Origin: Curtobacterium sp. TC1 | GTDB lineage: Bacteria; Actinomycetota; Actinomycetes; Actinomycetales; Microbacteriaceae | Assembly (NCBI RefSeq): GCF_019844075.1 | Contig: NZ_CP081962.1 | Span: forward strand, 99,763-163,762 | Length of the DNA stretch: 64,000 bases | Direction of reading: 5' to 3' | In this document: piece by piece, positions 17,279 to 25,797 of the stretch | Position numbering within the stretch: position 1 is the stretch's first letter | How the letters are laid out: every line of letters starts with the position of its first letter | Notes under the pieces: generated by a model | Databases searched by the model: none | What the model was told of the DNA's origin: nothing | The model's input: the letters and a program-made list of their open reading frames with translations, nothing else | Program-made: the position numbers and the translations under genes

Positions 17279-18244
17279 GTGGAGGGTATGGCGGTGGAGG
17301 AGCATCGGGAAGCGATGTCGGGTCGTGTTGACGAGTTCGAGGCTCGACTCGCAACCGTGTTCGGGCGGGTACCGGATGGTGGCACGCATCGGCTTGAGCT
17401 GCGACGTGCTGGGGACGATGACGTGTCGATCACACGGGTGTTGTGTGATGCCGGCCGGGCGGGGAGCCTGGAGCAGCCAACACACCACCTCCTTGTCGCC
17501 GTTGGGGACGGTGACGTCACGTTCACCGCTGATGACGGTGAGGTGTTCACGGCGTCTCCTGAGGTCCCTGTTCTGCTGCGTGCGGGAACCCGGTACTCCT
17601 ACGTCGTCACCGGAACGCGGCTGGCGTTACTGCAAATCTCCGACCAGCTGTTGCAGGCCGCCGGCACCTCCGCACGTGGTGCACGGCCGGATCGGGTGAT
17701 GTTGTCGCAGCCACGAACCGAGGAGGACTGCCGGTCACTGCTCGCGCTGATCCGCGACGCCGGTCACGTGATCGGCGGTCCGAGTATCAGCGTCCCCGCG
17801 AGGATCCGCCTCCACAACACCATCGCCAACCAGGTGCTGTCGGTGCTGACGGCCGACACCACTGCCGCCCCTTCCGGACTGTTCGGTCATGTCGCGACCG
17901 CTGACTCCTTGATTCGGCGACAGTTGCCGGCGCCGGTTGCGCCGGCGGAACTCGCTGCAGCGGCCGAGATCAGCCTTCGTACCTTGCAGCAAGCGTTCCA
18001 AGAACAACTCGATCAGACCCCCACGGAGTACGTCCGCGCGGCCCGACTCGACCTCGCACGCGACGCACTCGCCGGGGCGGACGCGGACGCGACGGTGACA
18101 AGCGTGGCGGTGGCGTGTGGGTTCCGGCACCTTGGCCGTTTCGCCGCCGCATACAGCGAACGATTCGGGGAACAGCCCCGAGAGACCCTCCGGCACGGCC
18201 GGCAGTCCGCAACACGTATCGAGGCCGCGCAGTCGCGACGGTAA
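17279..18244 (+). CDS. AraC-family transcriptional regulator
   Basis: A 321-residue protein with an N-terminal cupin-like sensing region (residues 30-130, including HHLLVAVGDGDVTFT) and a C-terminal double helix-turn-helix. The first recognition unit is ISLRTLQQAFQEQLDQTPTE with YVRAARLDLARDAL; the second is SVAVACGFRHLGRFAAAYSE with RFGEQPRETL. It resembles the AraC_binding_2 subgroup. The start is uncertain: GTG 17279, ATG 17288 and GTG 17294 are all near GGAGG. It is convergent with a dehydrogenase gene; the target is unknown. Confidence 0.85.
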   Translation: MEGMAVEEHREAMSGRVDEFEARLATVFGRVPDGGTHRLELRRAGDDDVSITRVLCDAGRAGSLEQPTHHLLVAVGDGDVTFTADDGEVFTASPEVPVLLRAGTRYSYVVTGTRLALLQISDQLLQAAGTSARGARPDRVMLSQPRTEEDCRSLLALIRDAGHVIGGPSISVPARIRLHNTIANQVLSVLTADTTAAPSGLFGHVATADSLIRRQLPAPVAPAELAAAAEISLRTLQQAFQEQLDQTPTEYVRAARLDLARDALAGADADATVTSVAVACGFRHLGRFAAAYSERFGEQPRETLRHGRQSATRIEAAQSRR

Positions 18245-18263
18245 TCCGGTGCGCCTGTGCTCG

Positions 18264-19175
18264 TCACCGGCGGAGCTGCTGGTCCGCGCGCTCTTCGAGC
18301 AGCCGCACGGCAAGGAGCTCGCCGAGCCGGTCACCGTACCGGTCCAGCGCTTCCCGGTGAAGCACCGCTGAGGCATCGAGCACCGGGCTGTCGACACCAC
18401 TATCCGCCCGGAGGGACGCGACGATGTCGAGTTCCTCGACGACACGGTCGATCCCGAAGGTGGTGAGGTAGTCCCCGTCCAAGAGCCGGCCGGCGTCGTG
18501 TTCGAGGAACTGGCTCGAGCCGGCACTGCCGCGCAGCAGCCGATGCAGGTGCTCGGTCGGGAGCCCCAGCTTGGTGCCGATCAGCATCGCCTCGGATGCG
18601 GCGGCGGCGTTCGCGAACCACAATGCGTTAGCGAGGAGCTTCACGATCTGGCCGTCCTCGACGCGATCGCCAACACGGCAAATCCCATTGGGAGCGGCAA
18701 GGCGCGCCAAGATCGGGAGTGCTCGCTCGACCGCGGCGCCGGTGCCACTGACGAAGAACCCCAACTCCGCAGCTGCTGCTTCCGCAGGCGAGCCGCCCAT
18801 CGGCGCATTCACCACCTGCACGCCCCAAACGGCCGCCTCCTGCGCGAGCGACAGCGTCGTCTCCGGCGACCCGGAGGTGCAGTCGATCCACAACGACCCC
18901 GGCGCGAGCGATGGAAGCGCCAAACGGGCGACGTCGTTGAGTTCTCGAGGGCCTGGAAGCACGGTGACGAGGACCTCGCACGAGACCGCCAGGTCCTCGA
19001 TAGAGTCGGCCCACTCGACGCCGTTGCCATCGAACGCGCGCATCCGGCCGCGATCGATGTCGTGGACCGCGATCGAAAACGAGCGCTGCAATGCACGTGC
19101 GATCGGCGCACCCATTCGCCCGACACCGACAACCCCGATCCGCCCCAAGCTCGTTGCCGCTCGCGCTTCGTCCAT
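18264..19175 (-). CDS. Beta-hydroxyacid dehydrogenase-like NAD(P)-enzyme, paralogue 1
   Basis: A 303-residue protein with the Rossmann motif GVVGVGRMGAPIARAL, the phosphate loop DIDRGRM, the substrate-binding motif DCTSGSPETT, VNAPMGGSPAEAAA, and the catalytic lysine in DGQIVKLLANALWF. This is the 6-phosphogluconate/3-hydroxyisobutyrate dehydrogenase family (also imine reductases). A close paralogue is at 33340-34248. The ATG at 19175 starts just before the Rossmann fold. Substrate unknown. Confidence 0.85.
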   Translation of the reverse strand: MDEARAATSLGRIGVVGVGRMGAPIARALQRSFSIAVHDIDRGRMRAFDGNGVEWADSIEDLAVSCEVLVTVLPGPRELNDVARLALPSLAPGSLWIDCTSGSPETTLSLAQEAAVWGVQVVNAPMGGSPAEAAAAELGFFVSGTGAAVERALPILARLAAPNGICRVGDRVEDGQIVKLLANALWFANAAAASEAMLIGTKLGLPTEHLHRLLRGSAGSSQFLEHDAGRLLDGDYLTTFGIDRVVEELDIVASLRADSGVDSPVLDASAVLHREALDRYGDRLGELLAVRLLEERADQQLRR

Positions 19176-19210
19176 GCGCCCACTCTGTCCCATGCCGCGG
19201 GCCGCCGGCA

Positions 19211-19333
19211 CCGTTCCAGCTCACCGTGGACGACCTCGCCGCGATGGACGCCCTCGACACGGGCGGCCGTGGCAGCATCCCGGTCGACTTCATCAACCTC
19301 GAACGCAACAAGGAGTGGCGACCACCGCAGACG
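19211..19333 (+). pseudogene. C-terminal fragment of an aldo/keto reductase
   Basis: The translation FQLTVDDLAAMDALDTGGRG followed by PVDFINLERNKEW resembles the final helix of 2,5-diketogluconate reductase-type AKRs. No N-terminal portion exists upstream, where the minus-strand dehydrogenase begins. It runs into the hairpin at 19334. It is a short relic. Confidence 0.5.
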
Positions 19334-19370
19334 GACGGGGCCCGGTGCACGACGTGCACCGGGCCCCGTC
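19334..19370. terminator. Strong bidirectional hairpin
   Basis: A perfect 17-base stem (GACGGGGCCCGGTGCAC) closes over a three-base loop. It ends the minus-strand hsp20 operon 13 bases past the stop of the membrane-protein gene. Confidence 0.8.
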
Positions 19371-19383
19371 CATCTGCTGCCGA

Positions 19384-19707
19384 TCACCCGAGGCGATGGC
19401 CAGCCGCACCGACCATCATCACCGTCCCGGTATCCGTGTCATCCGCGCGCGGCGGGTTGAACAGGTTCCAGTAGGCACGGACGGCGCTCCAGCCCGCGAT
19501 GAGCAGAACGGTGCCGACGACCGCCGCGACCCAGGGCAGGACGGGCGAACACTCCCAGAGCGAGGGAGCAGCGAGCCACAGCAGGAAGTTCCCCGTAAGG
19601 CTCCCGGTCGCGCCGAGCAGCGCCGCCGTGCGCCGGGCGAGGCTGGACAGCGTGAGCGCGATCGTCACCGTGGCCATCGCTGCGAAGGCGTTGACCATGT
19701 CGAACAC
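19384..19707 (-). CDS. Small membrane protein in hsp20 operon
   Basis: A 107-residue protein with three hydrophobic segments (about residues 5-25, 30-48 and 57-80, for example WVAAVVGTVLLIAGWSAVRA) and a soluble tail. It starts 11 bases after the hsp20 stop and should be co-transcribed. A membrane role under heat or envelope stress is only implied by context. Confidence 0.6.
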   Translation of the reverse strand: MFDMVNAFAAMATVTIALTLSSLARRTAALLGATGSLTGNFLLWLAAPSLWECSPVLPWVAAVVGTVLLIAGWSAVRAYWNLFNPPRADDTDTGTVMMVGAAGHRLG

Positions 19708-19718
19708 CGCTGCGGCTC

Positions 19719-20150
19719 CTACTCCCCGGTGCCGACGGCGAGCTGCTCGCGACCGCCACCCGTGGTCACCGCGACCTTGCGCGGCTTCGCAGACTCCTTC
19801 ACCGGGATGGTGACGCTCAGCACACCATTGTCGTAGCCGGCCTCGATGCGCTCGGAATCCAGCCCGTCACCGAGGGTGAGCTGGCGGACGTAGGTGCCCG
19901 GCTGCCGCTCCCTCGTGAGCCACTGCGACCCCTCCGGTGCGCCGAGGGTGCGCTCTGCACGGATGGTCAGGACAGAACCGTCCACGTCGATGTCGACAGA
20001 GCCCGGGTCGATGCCGGGCAGGTCGACGTCGAGGACGTAGTGGTCCCCCGTGCGGTACAGGTCCAACGGCATCGAGCGCGGCCCCGTGGACCCGAGGAGG
20101 GCACCAGCGAGACGGTCGAGCTCGCGGAACGGGTCGAGGTTCATCGTCAT
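19719..20150 (-). CDS. Hsp20 small heat-shock protein
   Basis: A 143-residue alpha-crystallin-type chaperone. The domain runs from PLDLYRTGDHYVLDVDLPGI through VDGSVLTIRAERTL to GYDNGVLSVTIPVKE, which holds the closing G-V-L-x-V-x-I/V-P motif. It holds unfolding proteins in a refoldable state. AAGGAG lies nine bases before the ATG at 20150. Upstream are both a HAIR and a CIRCE element, so HspR and HrcA probably both repress it. Confidence 0.93.
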   Translation of the reverse strand: MTMNLDPFRELDRLAGALLGSTGPRSMPLDLYRTGDHYVLDVDLPGIDPGSVDIDVDGSVLTIRAERTLGAPEGSQWLTRERQPGTYVRQLTLGDGLDSERIEAGYDNGVLSVTIPVKESAKPRKVAVTTGGGREQLAVGTGE

Positions 20151-20176
20151 GGAAATCAACTCCTTCGTGTCTGCTG

Positions 20177-20195
20177 TTGAGTCCCCTCGACTCAA
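20177..20195. promoter_or_regulatory. HAIR operator (HspR site)
   Basis: TTGAGT-N7-ACTCAA, 26 bases upstream of the hsp20 start on the minus strand. This is the core of the HspR-associated inverted repeat CTTGAGT-N7-ACTCAAG, with G and C as outer pair instead. Confidence 0.75.
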
Positions 20196-20206
20196 CTGCC
20201 AACGTT

Positions 20207-20233
20207 CTAGCACTCGACCCTTGAGAGTGCCAA
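20207..20233. promoter_or_regulatory. CIRCE operator (HrcA site)
   Basis: CTAGCACTC-N9-GAGTGCCAA matches the CIRCE consensus TTAGCACTC-N9-GAGTGCTAA at 16 of 18 positions with the exact spacer. It lies upstream of hsp20, next to the HAIR site. Confidence 0.85.
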
Positions 20234-20629
20234 AAACTCGCTCGGAAAATGCTCGGAACACCTCCGCAGGATCTCTCCCTGCGGCGACCAAAGGCAGGCG
20301 CTCGAGACAACGAGTTAGCTCGCCACCGTGCTGGGCGCCCGGTGATCGATCGGCTACCGGAACGAGATCACGACACGGAGCGCGGCGAGAACGACGACAC
20401 CAGACGAAGCTGCTCACAGACTGTTCGTCACCGGCGAGTAGGTCATAACTCATGCTCTCGCACCACGCCGCCCGGTCAGGGATCGGTTACCGAGACAACT
20501 TGAGCTCGGACGGCGGCGCTTCGGTCCCCAGGGCTGACGTCCGAGATAGCGTGCGTATTGAGTCGTTTGCCCGGACCTAGCACTGAGCTCTGAGCAGGGG
20601 AGGTTCGTGATGGCTGTGTCACCGTCCGG
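20234..20629. other. Upstream region between hsp20 and the first ANTAR gene
   Basis: About 400 bases with no supported gene. It holds the divergent promoters and one copy of the GATCGGCTACC half-dyad at 20347 that recurs in the window. Nothing else was recognised. Confidence 0.4.
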
Positions 20630-21367
20630 TTGGAGCGCGACCTGCGGCTGCGGGTTCGGGCGATGAGCGACGAGGGGTTCATCGACGCGGTCGCTGCGCT
20701 GTACGGCGCCGGCGATCAGGATGACCTGTGCGCACCGTTCCTGTCGGCGTTGCCGGTGACCGGCGTTGCTATCTCGACGCTTGGTGAGCCCTTCGGGCCT
20801 GAGACCGTGTGTGCGAGCGACTCGACGGCAGTCCGGTTGGATGAGATCCAGTTCGACCTGGGGGAAGGTCCGTCCTGGGACGCGATGCGGTCTCGGCTGC
20901 CGGTGCTCGAGCCGGATCTGCAGGCATCGACGTCGGAGCATTGGCCGGTCACGTTGATGGCGCTCCAGGTCATTCACCTCGGCGCGGTGTTCGCGTTCCC
21001 GATGCATGTCGGCACGCTCAACATCGGCACTGTTGACCTGTACAACCGAGCCGCTACTGCCCTTGCCGGAGACGTCGTCGCAGATGCGGCCGCGCTCACT
21101 GAAGCCGTCAGCCGGCAGGTGCTGCATCGTGCTCTCGCCCGCCGCGAAGACACCGGTGCCGGCGCCCACGATGTCAGCCGTTACTCCCGGCGCGAGATCT
21201 ACCAGGCCTCGGGCATGGTCGCCGCGCAGACCGGCGCGGACGTGAACGACGCCCTGCTGCTCCTCCGCGCGTCCGCGTACACCGCCGGCCGCACCGTCCG
21301 TGACCTCGCAAACGACGTGATCCACCGCACGGTCGACTTCACCGACCGCGACGGCTCCGGCTTCTGA
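20630..21367 (+). CDS. GAF and ANTAR domain regulator, first of a pair
   Basis: A 245-residue protein: residues about 15-160 form a GAF sensor (GVAISTLGEPF, LGEGPSWDAMRSRLPVLEPD), and residues about 185-235 form an ANTAR RNA-binding domain (YQASGMVAAQTGADVNDALL, then LRASAYTAGRTVRDLANDVI). ANTAR proteins bind paired hexanucleotide hairpins and prevent transcription termination. TTG 20630 or ATG 20663 could be the start. It is followed 14 bases later by a second protein of the same plan. Confidence 0.85.
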   Translation: MERDLRLRVRAMSDEGFIDAVAALYGAGDQDDLCAPFLSALPVTGVAISTLGEPFGPETVCASDSTAVRLDEIQFDLGEGPSWDAMRSRLPVLEPDLQASTSEHWPVTLMALQVIHLGAVFAFPMHVGTLNIGTVDLYNRAATALAGDVVADAAALTEAVSRQVLHRALARREDTGAGAHDVSRYSRREIYQASGMVAAQTGADVNDALLLLRASAYTAGRTVRDLANDVIHRTVDFTDRDGSGF

Positions 21368-21381
21368 GGAAGGAAGCAGCC

Positions 21382-22149
21382 ATGGTCAGAACCCGAGAAC
21401 AGCAACTCGTCGAAACGTTCGTCACCCTCACCGACACACTCGTCGCCGACTACGACATCGTCGAACTGTTGCAGTCCCTCGTCGACAACGCAGCCGAGCT
21501 GTTCGACGCGACTGCGGCCGGGATCTTGCTCGTCAACCAGTCGCAGGACCTGGAAGTGGTGGTCTCCACCAGTGAGCGCAGCGCGCTCGTCGGGTTGCTG
21601 CAGCTCGAAGCCGGGGAGGGGCCGTGTGTGGAGGCGTTCACGACGGGGTCACCGGTGTCCGTGCAGGACGCCGACGAGATGCGTCGACGGTGGCCACAGT
21701 TCGCGGCAGCGTCGCAGGAAGCCGGCTACACCTCCGTGCACTCCATCCCGCTGCGGCTGCGCGACACCGTCCTCGGATCGATGAACCTGTTCCGCGAGAC
21801 ACCCGGCGCACTCAACGAAGACGACGCGATCGCGGCACGGGCACTCACCGACGTCGCAACGATCAGCATCCTGCAACAACGCACCACCGAACACGCGAAC
21901 CTCGTCGAGACGCAGCTCCAGCACGCACTCAACAGCCGCGTCGCGATCGAGCAAGCCAAAGGATTCCTCGCTCACACCCACCAGGTCGACATGGACACCG
22001 CGTTCACCCTGCTGCGCTCCTACGCCCGCACACACCAAGCCCGAATCGCCGACACCGCCCGCGACGTCATCGCCCGCACCATCACCATCCCCACCCCGGA
22101 CACCGCCGCGTCCGCGGGACCCCTCGGCAGCGGGAAGCACCGACCCTGA
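21382..22149 (+). CDS. GAF and ANTAR domain regulator, second of a pair
   Basis: A 255-residue protein. GAF domain: LVDNAAELFDATAAGILLVN to HSIPLRLRDTVLGSMNLFRE. ANTAR: ALNSRVAIEQAKGFLAHTHQ with TAFTLLRSYARTHQARIADT, matching the family's R-x-x-I-x-x-A-K-G and F-x-x-L-R-x-x-A pattern more closely than its partner. GAGGAAGGAAG precedes the ATG. The pair could form a heteromer that reads one or more signals and controls anti-termination; the target RNAs are not identified here. Confidence 0.88.
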   Translation: MVRTREQQLVETFVTLTDTLVADYDIVELLQSLVDNAAELFDATAAGILLVNQSQDLEVVVSTSERSALVGLLQLEAGEGPCVEAFTTGSPVSVQDADEMRRRWPQFAAASQEAGYTSVHSIPLRLRDTVLGSMNLFRETPGALNEDDAIAARALTDVATISILQQRTTEHANLVETQLQHALNSRVAIEQAKGFLAHTHQVDMDTAFTLLRSYARTHQARIADTARDVIARTITIPTPDTAASAGPLGSGKHRP

Positions 22150-22216
22150 CCCCGTACCCGCAAGGAACTCCACCAGCCGGGGCTAACGCGTCTTCCGTTG
22201 GACACGGCTGAGTAGC

Positions 22217-22417
22217 ATGGCCATCATGGGACGTATGTGGACACGGCGGCCGCATCGACTCGTGCTTCCCGCCGCTGCCGCCTGCCTGCTGCTCGGCATC
22301 GGATTACTCCTGAGCCCCTGGGATGGCCTGGTCACCATCGCCGCCTGGATCCTCATCCTCGTCGCCTGCATCGGCGGGACCCTGACCCTGTTCCTCATGC
22401 GAACACCCAGCAGCTGA
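22217..22417 (+). CDS. 66-residue membrane protein
   Basis: MWTRRPHRLVLPAAAACLLL is followed by SPWDGLVTIAAWILILVACI, two hydrophobic helices with a conserved SPWDG turn. A truncated copy is at 29599-29748. The presence of two related copies suggests a real gene. Function unknown. Confidence 0.6.
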   Translation: MAIMGRMWTRRPHRLVLPAAAACLLLGIGLLLSPWDGLVTIAAWILILVACIGGTLTLFLMRTPSS

Positions 22418-22682
22418 ACAACCGAAATGGGTCCACGTCGGCGAGGGGACCATTCGAGGTGCTATCGCCCGCGAGCTGGCGATGCCACGCCCACACCGTC
22501 TGCCACGGAGCGAACACCTCGGGTAGGTCCGGCCTCGCGATCCCGGTCCGATACCGGAAGATGATGCCCTCGACCATGCTCCGCGCGTCCGAGAAAGGCC
22601 GACCCTTCCGATCCGTCCGACCAAGCGGCAGCTCAGCGATCAACGCCCACTGCGCATCCGTATGCAACTGAAACCGAGACAC
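22395..22682 (-). pseudogene. IS5-family transposase N-terminal fragment
   Basis: VSRFQLHTDAQWALIAELPL, then KGRPFSDARSMVEGIIFRYR and FAPWQTVWAWHRQLAGD match the DUF4096-type N-terminal domain of IS5-group transposases. The sequence diverges after GDSTS, and the DDE catalytic domain is absent. Confidence 0.8.
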
Positions 22683-22759
22683 CCCACAAGCATCCCCGAC
22701 GCAAGACACGCCCTAGGTGTTGTACGCCCCGAACCGCCGTCGCTTCACGCCCCGCTTGC

Positions 22760-23386
22760 TCAGGTCGTTCCAACCTCCACGGTGAGTCCTCGGATGATGC
22801 CAGTGACGACCACGAGCTGTGTTCGTGAGGCTTGGCCATCGATCGCCGCCTCACTGACGGCTCCGGTATGCGCGGCGACAATCGCTTTCGCGAAAAGGGC
22901 GACGTCGACGATCGGCTTGCGACCGTAGGCGGCTACCAAGTCCTCGAAGCGCCCACCTAGCTCAGCGACAAAGGGGTTCTCGTCGAGTTGCAGGCTCTGC
23001 GCGAAAGCGGAATCCGCGGAAGCTCGTGCGAGGAGCACCGCCCGGAGGGCGTACCACTTGCGCTCAGGCGGCAGCGCCTCGAGGAGCCGCTCCACCCCGT
23101 CTTCGAGGGCGTCCCCGCGGGTTGCATTGTCGATCTGGCTGTCGAGGGCGATCAGCAGCCGCTCCCAGACGCCCGCGGCCTGCTCGTGGTGCAGGGCGAG
23201 GTAGAGGTCGTCGACGCTGCCGAAGTTCGAATAAAACGCACCACGCGTGTAGCCAGCACGCGTGCAGATGGTCTCGACGCTCTGGCGAATTGTGCCTTGC
23301 TCGTCGAAGAGCTCGGCGGCGGCCGAGAGGAGCCGTCGCCGCGTCTCGAAACGACGACGCAACGGCCGCTGCTGGACATTGCTCAT
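22760..23386 (-). CDS. TetR-family regulator
   Basis: A 208-residue protein with an N-terminal helix-turn-helix: RRRLLSAAAELFDEQGTIRQ, ETICTRAGYTRGAFYSNFGS. The C-terminal ligand-binding part is helical. It reads divergently from the carboxylesterase gene 94 bases away and probably represses it. The ATG at 23386 was chosen because the domain begins directly after it; the longer open frame is not supported. Confidence 0.85.
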   Translation of the reverse strand: MSNVQQRPLRRRFETRRRLLSAAAELFDEQGTIRQSVETICTRAGYTRGAFYSNFGSVDDLYLALHHEQAAGVWERLLIALDSQIDNATRGDALEDGVERLLEALPPERKWYALRAVLLARASADSAFAQSLQLDENPFVAELGGRFEDLVAAYGRKPIVDVALFAKAIVAAHTGAVSEAAIDGQASRTQLVVVTGIIRGLTVEVGTT

Positions 23387-23479
23387 CCTCCAAATGTAGG
23401 GCCGAAGGGGTCTATGCAGCTCATTCCCAGGATCCTTCGATTTTAATACACATCGCATCGAACTGCATGAAGGAGGCGG

Positions 23480-25309
23480 GTGGCCATGGCGACGCAGCGA
23501 GCAGGTTGGCAGCGAGCACGGTGGCGGCGAGCACGGTGCTGGGTTCCGCTCGTGCTCGTAGCTGCATCCGGCGGAGTGCTCGTCTGGCTCAATCAAGGGC
23601 GCTGGTGGGCGTGGCTCATCGTCGGTGCCACCGCGGCAACACTTGGGGCGGTAGCGCAGGTGTGGGGCCGCCGACGGTGGTTCGTACAGGTTCCAGCGTG
23701 GATCCTTTCCGCCTGCCTCATCGGAGGGGTCGCGATCGCCGCCGGCCCACCGCTGACAACGCGAACAATTGACGGTGCGCACACTGCGGCCGTGCGGACC
23801 GAGCAGGGCGACGTGGTCGGCATTCGCGACGAGAGCAAGACGGTCGACGTATTCGCTGGCATCCCCTACGCGGCGCCACCTGTCGGCGATCTGCGCTGGG
23901 CAGCACCCCACCCTGCGTTACAGCGGGACGCGACGCTGGTCGCGGATGACTTCGGTCCTGCTGCCGTCCAGTCCGAGTCGAGCTTCGCCACCCGTGCGGC
24001 GACCCGCCTACTGGATATGCCGCTCGAGCACACCTTGCTCAACCCCTATCCCACGGACGAGGACGCGCTGCGACTCAACATCTGGCGGAGCAGCTCACTG
24101 CCTCCTGCACAGAAGTTTCCCGTGCTCGTCTACGTGCACGGCGGCGCGTTCACAAGCGGGTCGGGGGCGTTGCCAGCCTACGACGGCACCGCTCTGGCCG
24201 CACGTGGCGAAGCCATCATCGTCACCATCAACTACCGCCTCGGCGTGTTCGGCTTCCTCGCTGACGACGAGCTGGAAGACACGGTCGGCAACCAAGGCCT
24301 CCGTGATCAGATCGCTGCGCTGCAGTGGTTGCAGGACAACATCGCCGCTTTTGGCGGTGATCCCGACCGGGTCACAGTCGCCGGCCAATCGGCGGGATCG
24401 GGGAGCGCCTGCATCCTGGGGGCATCACCGCTCGCGGCGGGGCTCGTGCACGGCATCATCGGCGAGAGCGGGGGCTGCCTCGGGACGGCCGGCGATCGAG
24501 ACGCTGGCGATCTCTACGACACCATGGAGAACGCCCGCGATGCTGCCACCGCGCTCAGTAAAGCTCTCGGCGGCGCAAGCCTCGCCGAGATGCGCGCCAT
24601 GCCCGCCGAGCGCATCCAAACAGCTGCCAAGTCGCTCACGATGCACTGGTGGCCCACCATCGATGGAGCAGTGCTCCCCGCCACCCCCGCCGAGATCTAT
24701 GCAGCCGGCGAGCAGAACGACGTGCCGCTACTGCTGGGCAGCAACGCCGACGAGGCATCGCTGAACCTGATCGCCGGGATGGACTCCGACCCTGATGCGT
24801 ACAAGGCAGAGATCCGCGATACCTACGGTGAGGATGCGGGCACCTACCTCCAGCTCTACCCAGGCCACGATCCGGATCAGGTGCTCGAATCTCGCGTGCG
24901 CGCCGAAACCGACCGATCGATGACCAGCGCAATGCGCGTGTGGGGAACGACCGCGGCAGCGACCGGGAACTCGAACGTCTACACCTACTTCTTCACACGG
25001 ACGCCGCCCGAACCCTCACTCGAGCGCTTCGGCGTCTACCACGGCGCGGAGGTGATGTACGCATACGGCAACCTCGGTGCCGACGGAAAGGCCAGCTACG
25101 GTGCAATCGATCGTCGGCTAGAGGCAGAGATGACCGGCTACTGGCTCGCGTTCATCAAGACCGGAGACCCCAACGGCGGGAGCCGCTCGCCTTGGCCCAC
25201 CATGCAGGAATCCCCAGAACACGTCCTCGAACTCGGCGACACCACCACAATCTCCCCTCGCCCCCGCGCGCACGCGGTGGACTTCTGGCTGCACCAGCTA
25301 GGCACATGA
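23480..25309 (+). CDS. Type B carboxylesterase with N-terminal membrane segments
   Basis: A 609-residue protein. Three hydrophobic stretches in the first 95 residues (for example VPLVLVAASGGVLVWLN) anchor it. The alpha/beta-hydrolase part begins VRTEQGDVVGIRDE and VFAGIPYAAPPVGDLRWAAP. The oxyanion loop is VYVHGGAF, the nucleophile is the Ser of VAGQSAGSGS, the acid is in GSNADEASL, and the His is in GVYHGAEVMYAY. These are classic carboxylesterase features. It should cleave esters at or outside the membrane. AAGGAGG precedes both the GTG (23480) and the ATG (23486). The divergent TetR is the likely repressor. Confidence 0.9.
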   Translation: MAMATQRAGWQRARWRRARCWVPLVLVAASGGVLVWLNQGRWWAWLIVGATAATLGAVAQVWGRRRWFVQVPAWILSACLIGGVAIAAGPPLTTRTIDGAHTAAVRTEQGDVVGIRDESKTVDVFAGIPYAAPPVGDLRWAAPHPALQRDATLVADDFGPAAVQSESSFATRAATRLLDMPLEHTLLNPYPTDEDALRLNIWRSSSLPPAQKFPVLVYVHGGAFTSGSGALPAYDGTALAARGEAIIVTINYRLGVFGFLADDELEDTVGNQGLRDQIAALQWLQDNIAAFGGDPDRVTVAGQSAGSGSACILGASPLAAGLVHGIIGESGGCLGTAGDRDAGDLYDTMENARDAATALSKALGGASLAEMRAMPAERIQTAAKSLTMHWWPTIDGAVLPATPAEIYAAGEQNDVPLLLGSNADEASLNLIAGMDSDPDAYKAEIRDTYGEDAGTYLQLYPGHDPDQVLESRVRAETDRSMTSAMRVWGTTAAATGNSNVYTYFFTRTPPEPSLERFGVYHGAEVMYAYGNLGADGKASYGAIDRRLEAEMTGYWLAFIKTGDPNGGSRSPWPTMQESPEHVLELGDTTTISPRPRAHAVDFWLHQLGT

Positions 25310-25500
25310 CCGGTTAGCTGTGGTGTCCGGGGAGGTCGGAGCATCTGCTGAGGGGGGATCCGACGGCCCGGACACGCACCCGGCTCTCCCGTTTCCCGGA
25401 GAAAGAGGGACTGCTGCAGGTTTGGTTGACTCTGACGTGCCCCACGGTTTGGTTACCCGCAATCCTCTGCGGATCGGGCCCGTTTTGAGAGGCTCCAACC

Positions 25501-25797
25501 ATGCCACGACCGTTTCCACCGGAGTTCCGTCGACGGGCCGTCGCGCTCGTCCGCGCCGGCAAACCGATCACGACCGCAGCAGTCGAGCTCGGCGTGAGCG
25601 CAGCAGCCATCCATAACTGGGTTCGTCAGGACCAGATCGACCGCGGGGAACGGCCCGGCGTCACGACACCGGAGAGCATCGAGCTCGCAAAGGCGAAGAA
25701 GCGGATCCGGCAGCTCAAGGAGGAAGTCGCGATTCTGAAGAAGGCATCGAAACTGCTCGGGGAAGACCGGCCCGGCCCAAAAGGATCCACCCGGTGA
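25501..25797 (+). CDS. IS3-family OrfA, helix-turn-helix protein
   Basis: A 98-residue protein. RPFPPEFRRRAVALVRAGKP and TAAVELGVSAAAIHNWVRQD form the helix-turn-helix; KKRIRQLKEEVAILKKASKL is the leucine-zipper oligomerisation helix. It binds the terminal repeats. Its last codons overlap orfB by four bases (GTGA), and a CCAAAAGG stretch at 25777 could allow a -1 frameshift to make the OrfAB transposase. Confidence 0.92.
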   Translation: MPRPFPPEFRRRAVALVRAGKPITTAAVELGVSAAAIHNWVRQDQIDRGERPGVTTPESIELAKAKKRIRQLKEEVAILKKASKLLGEDRPGPKGSTR

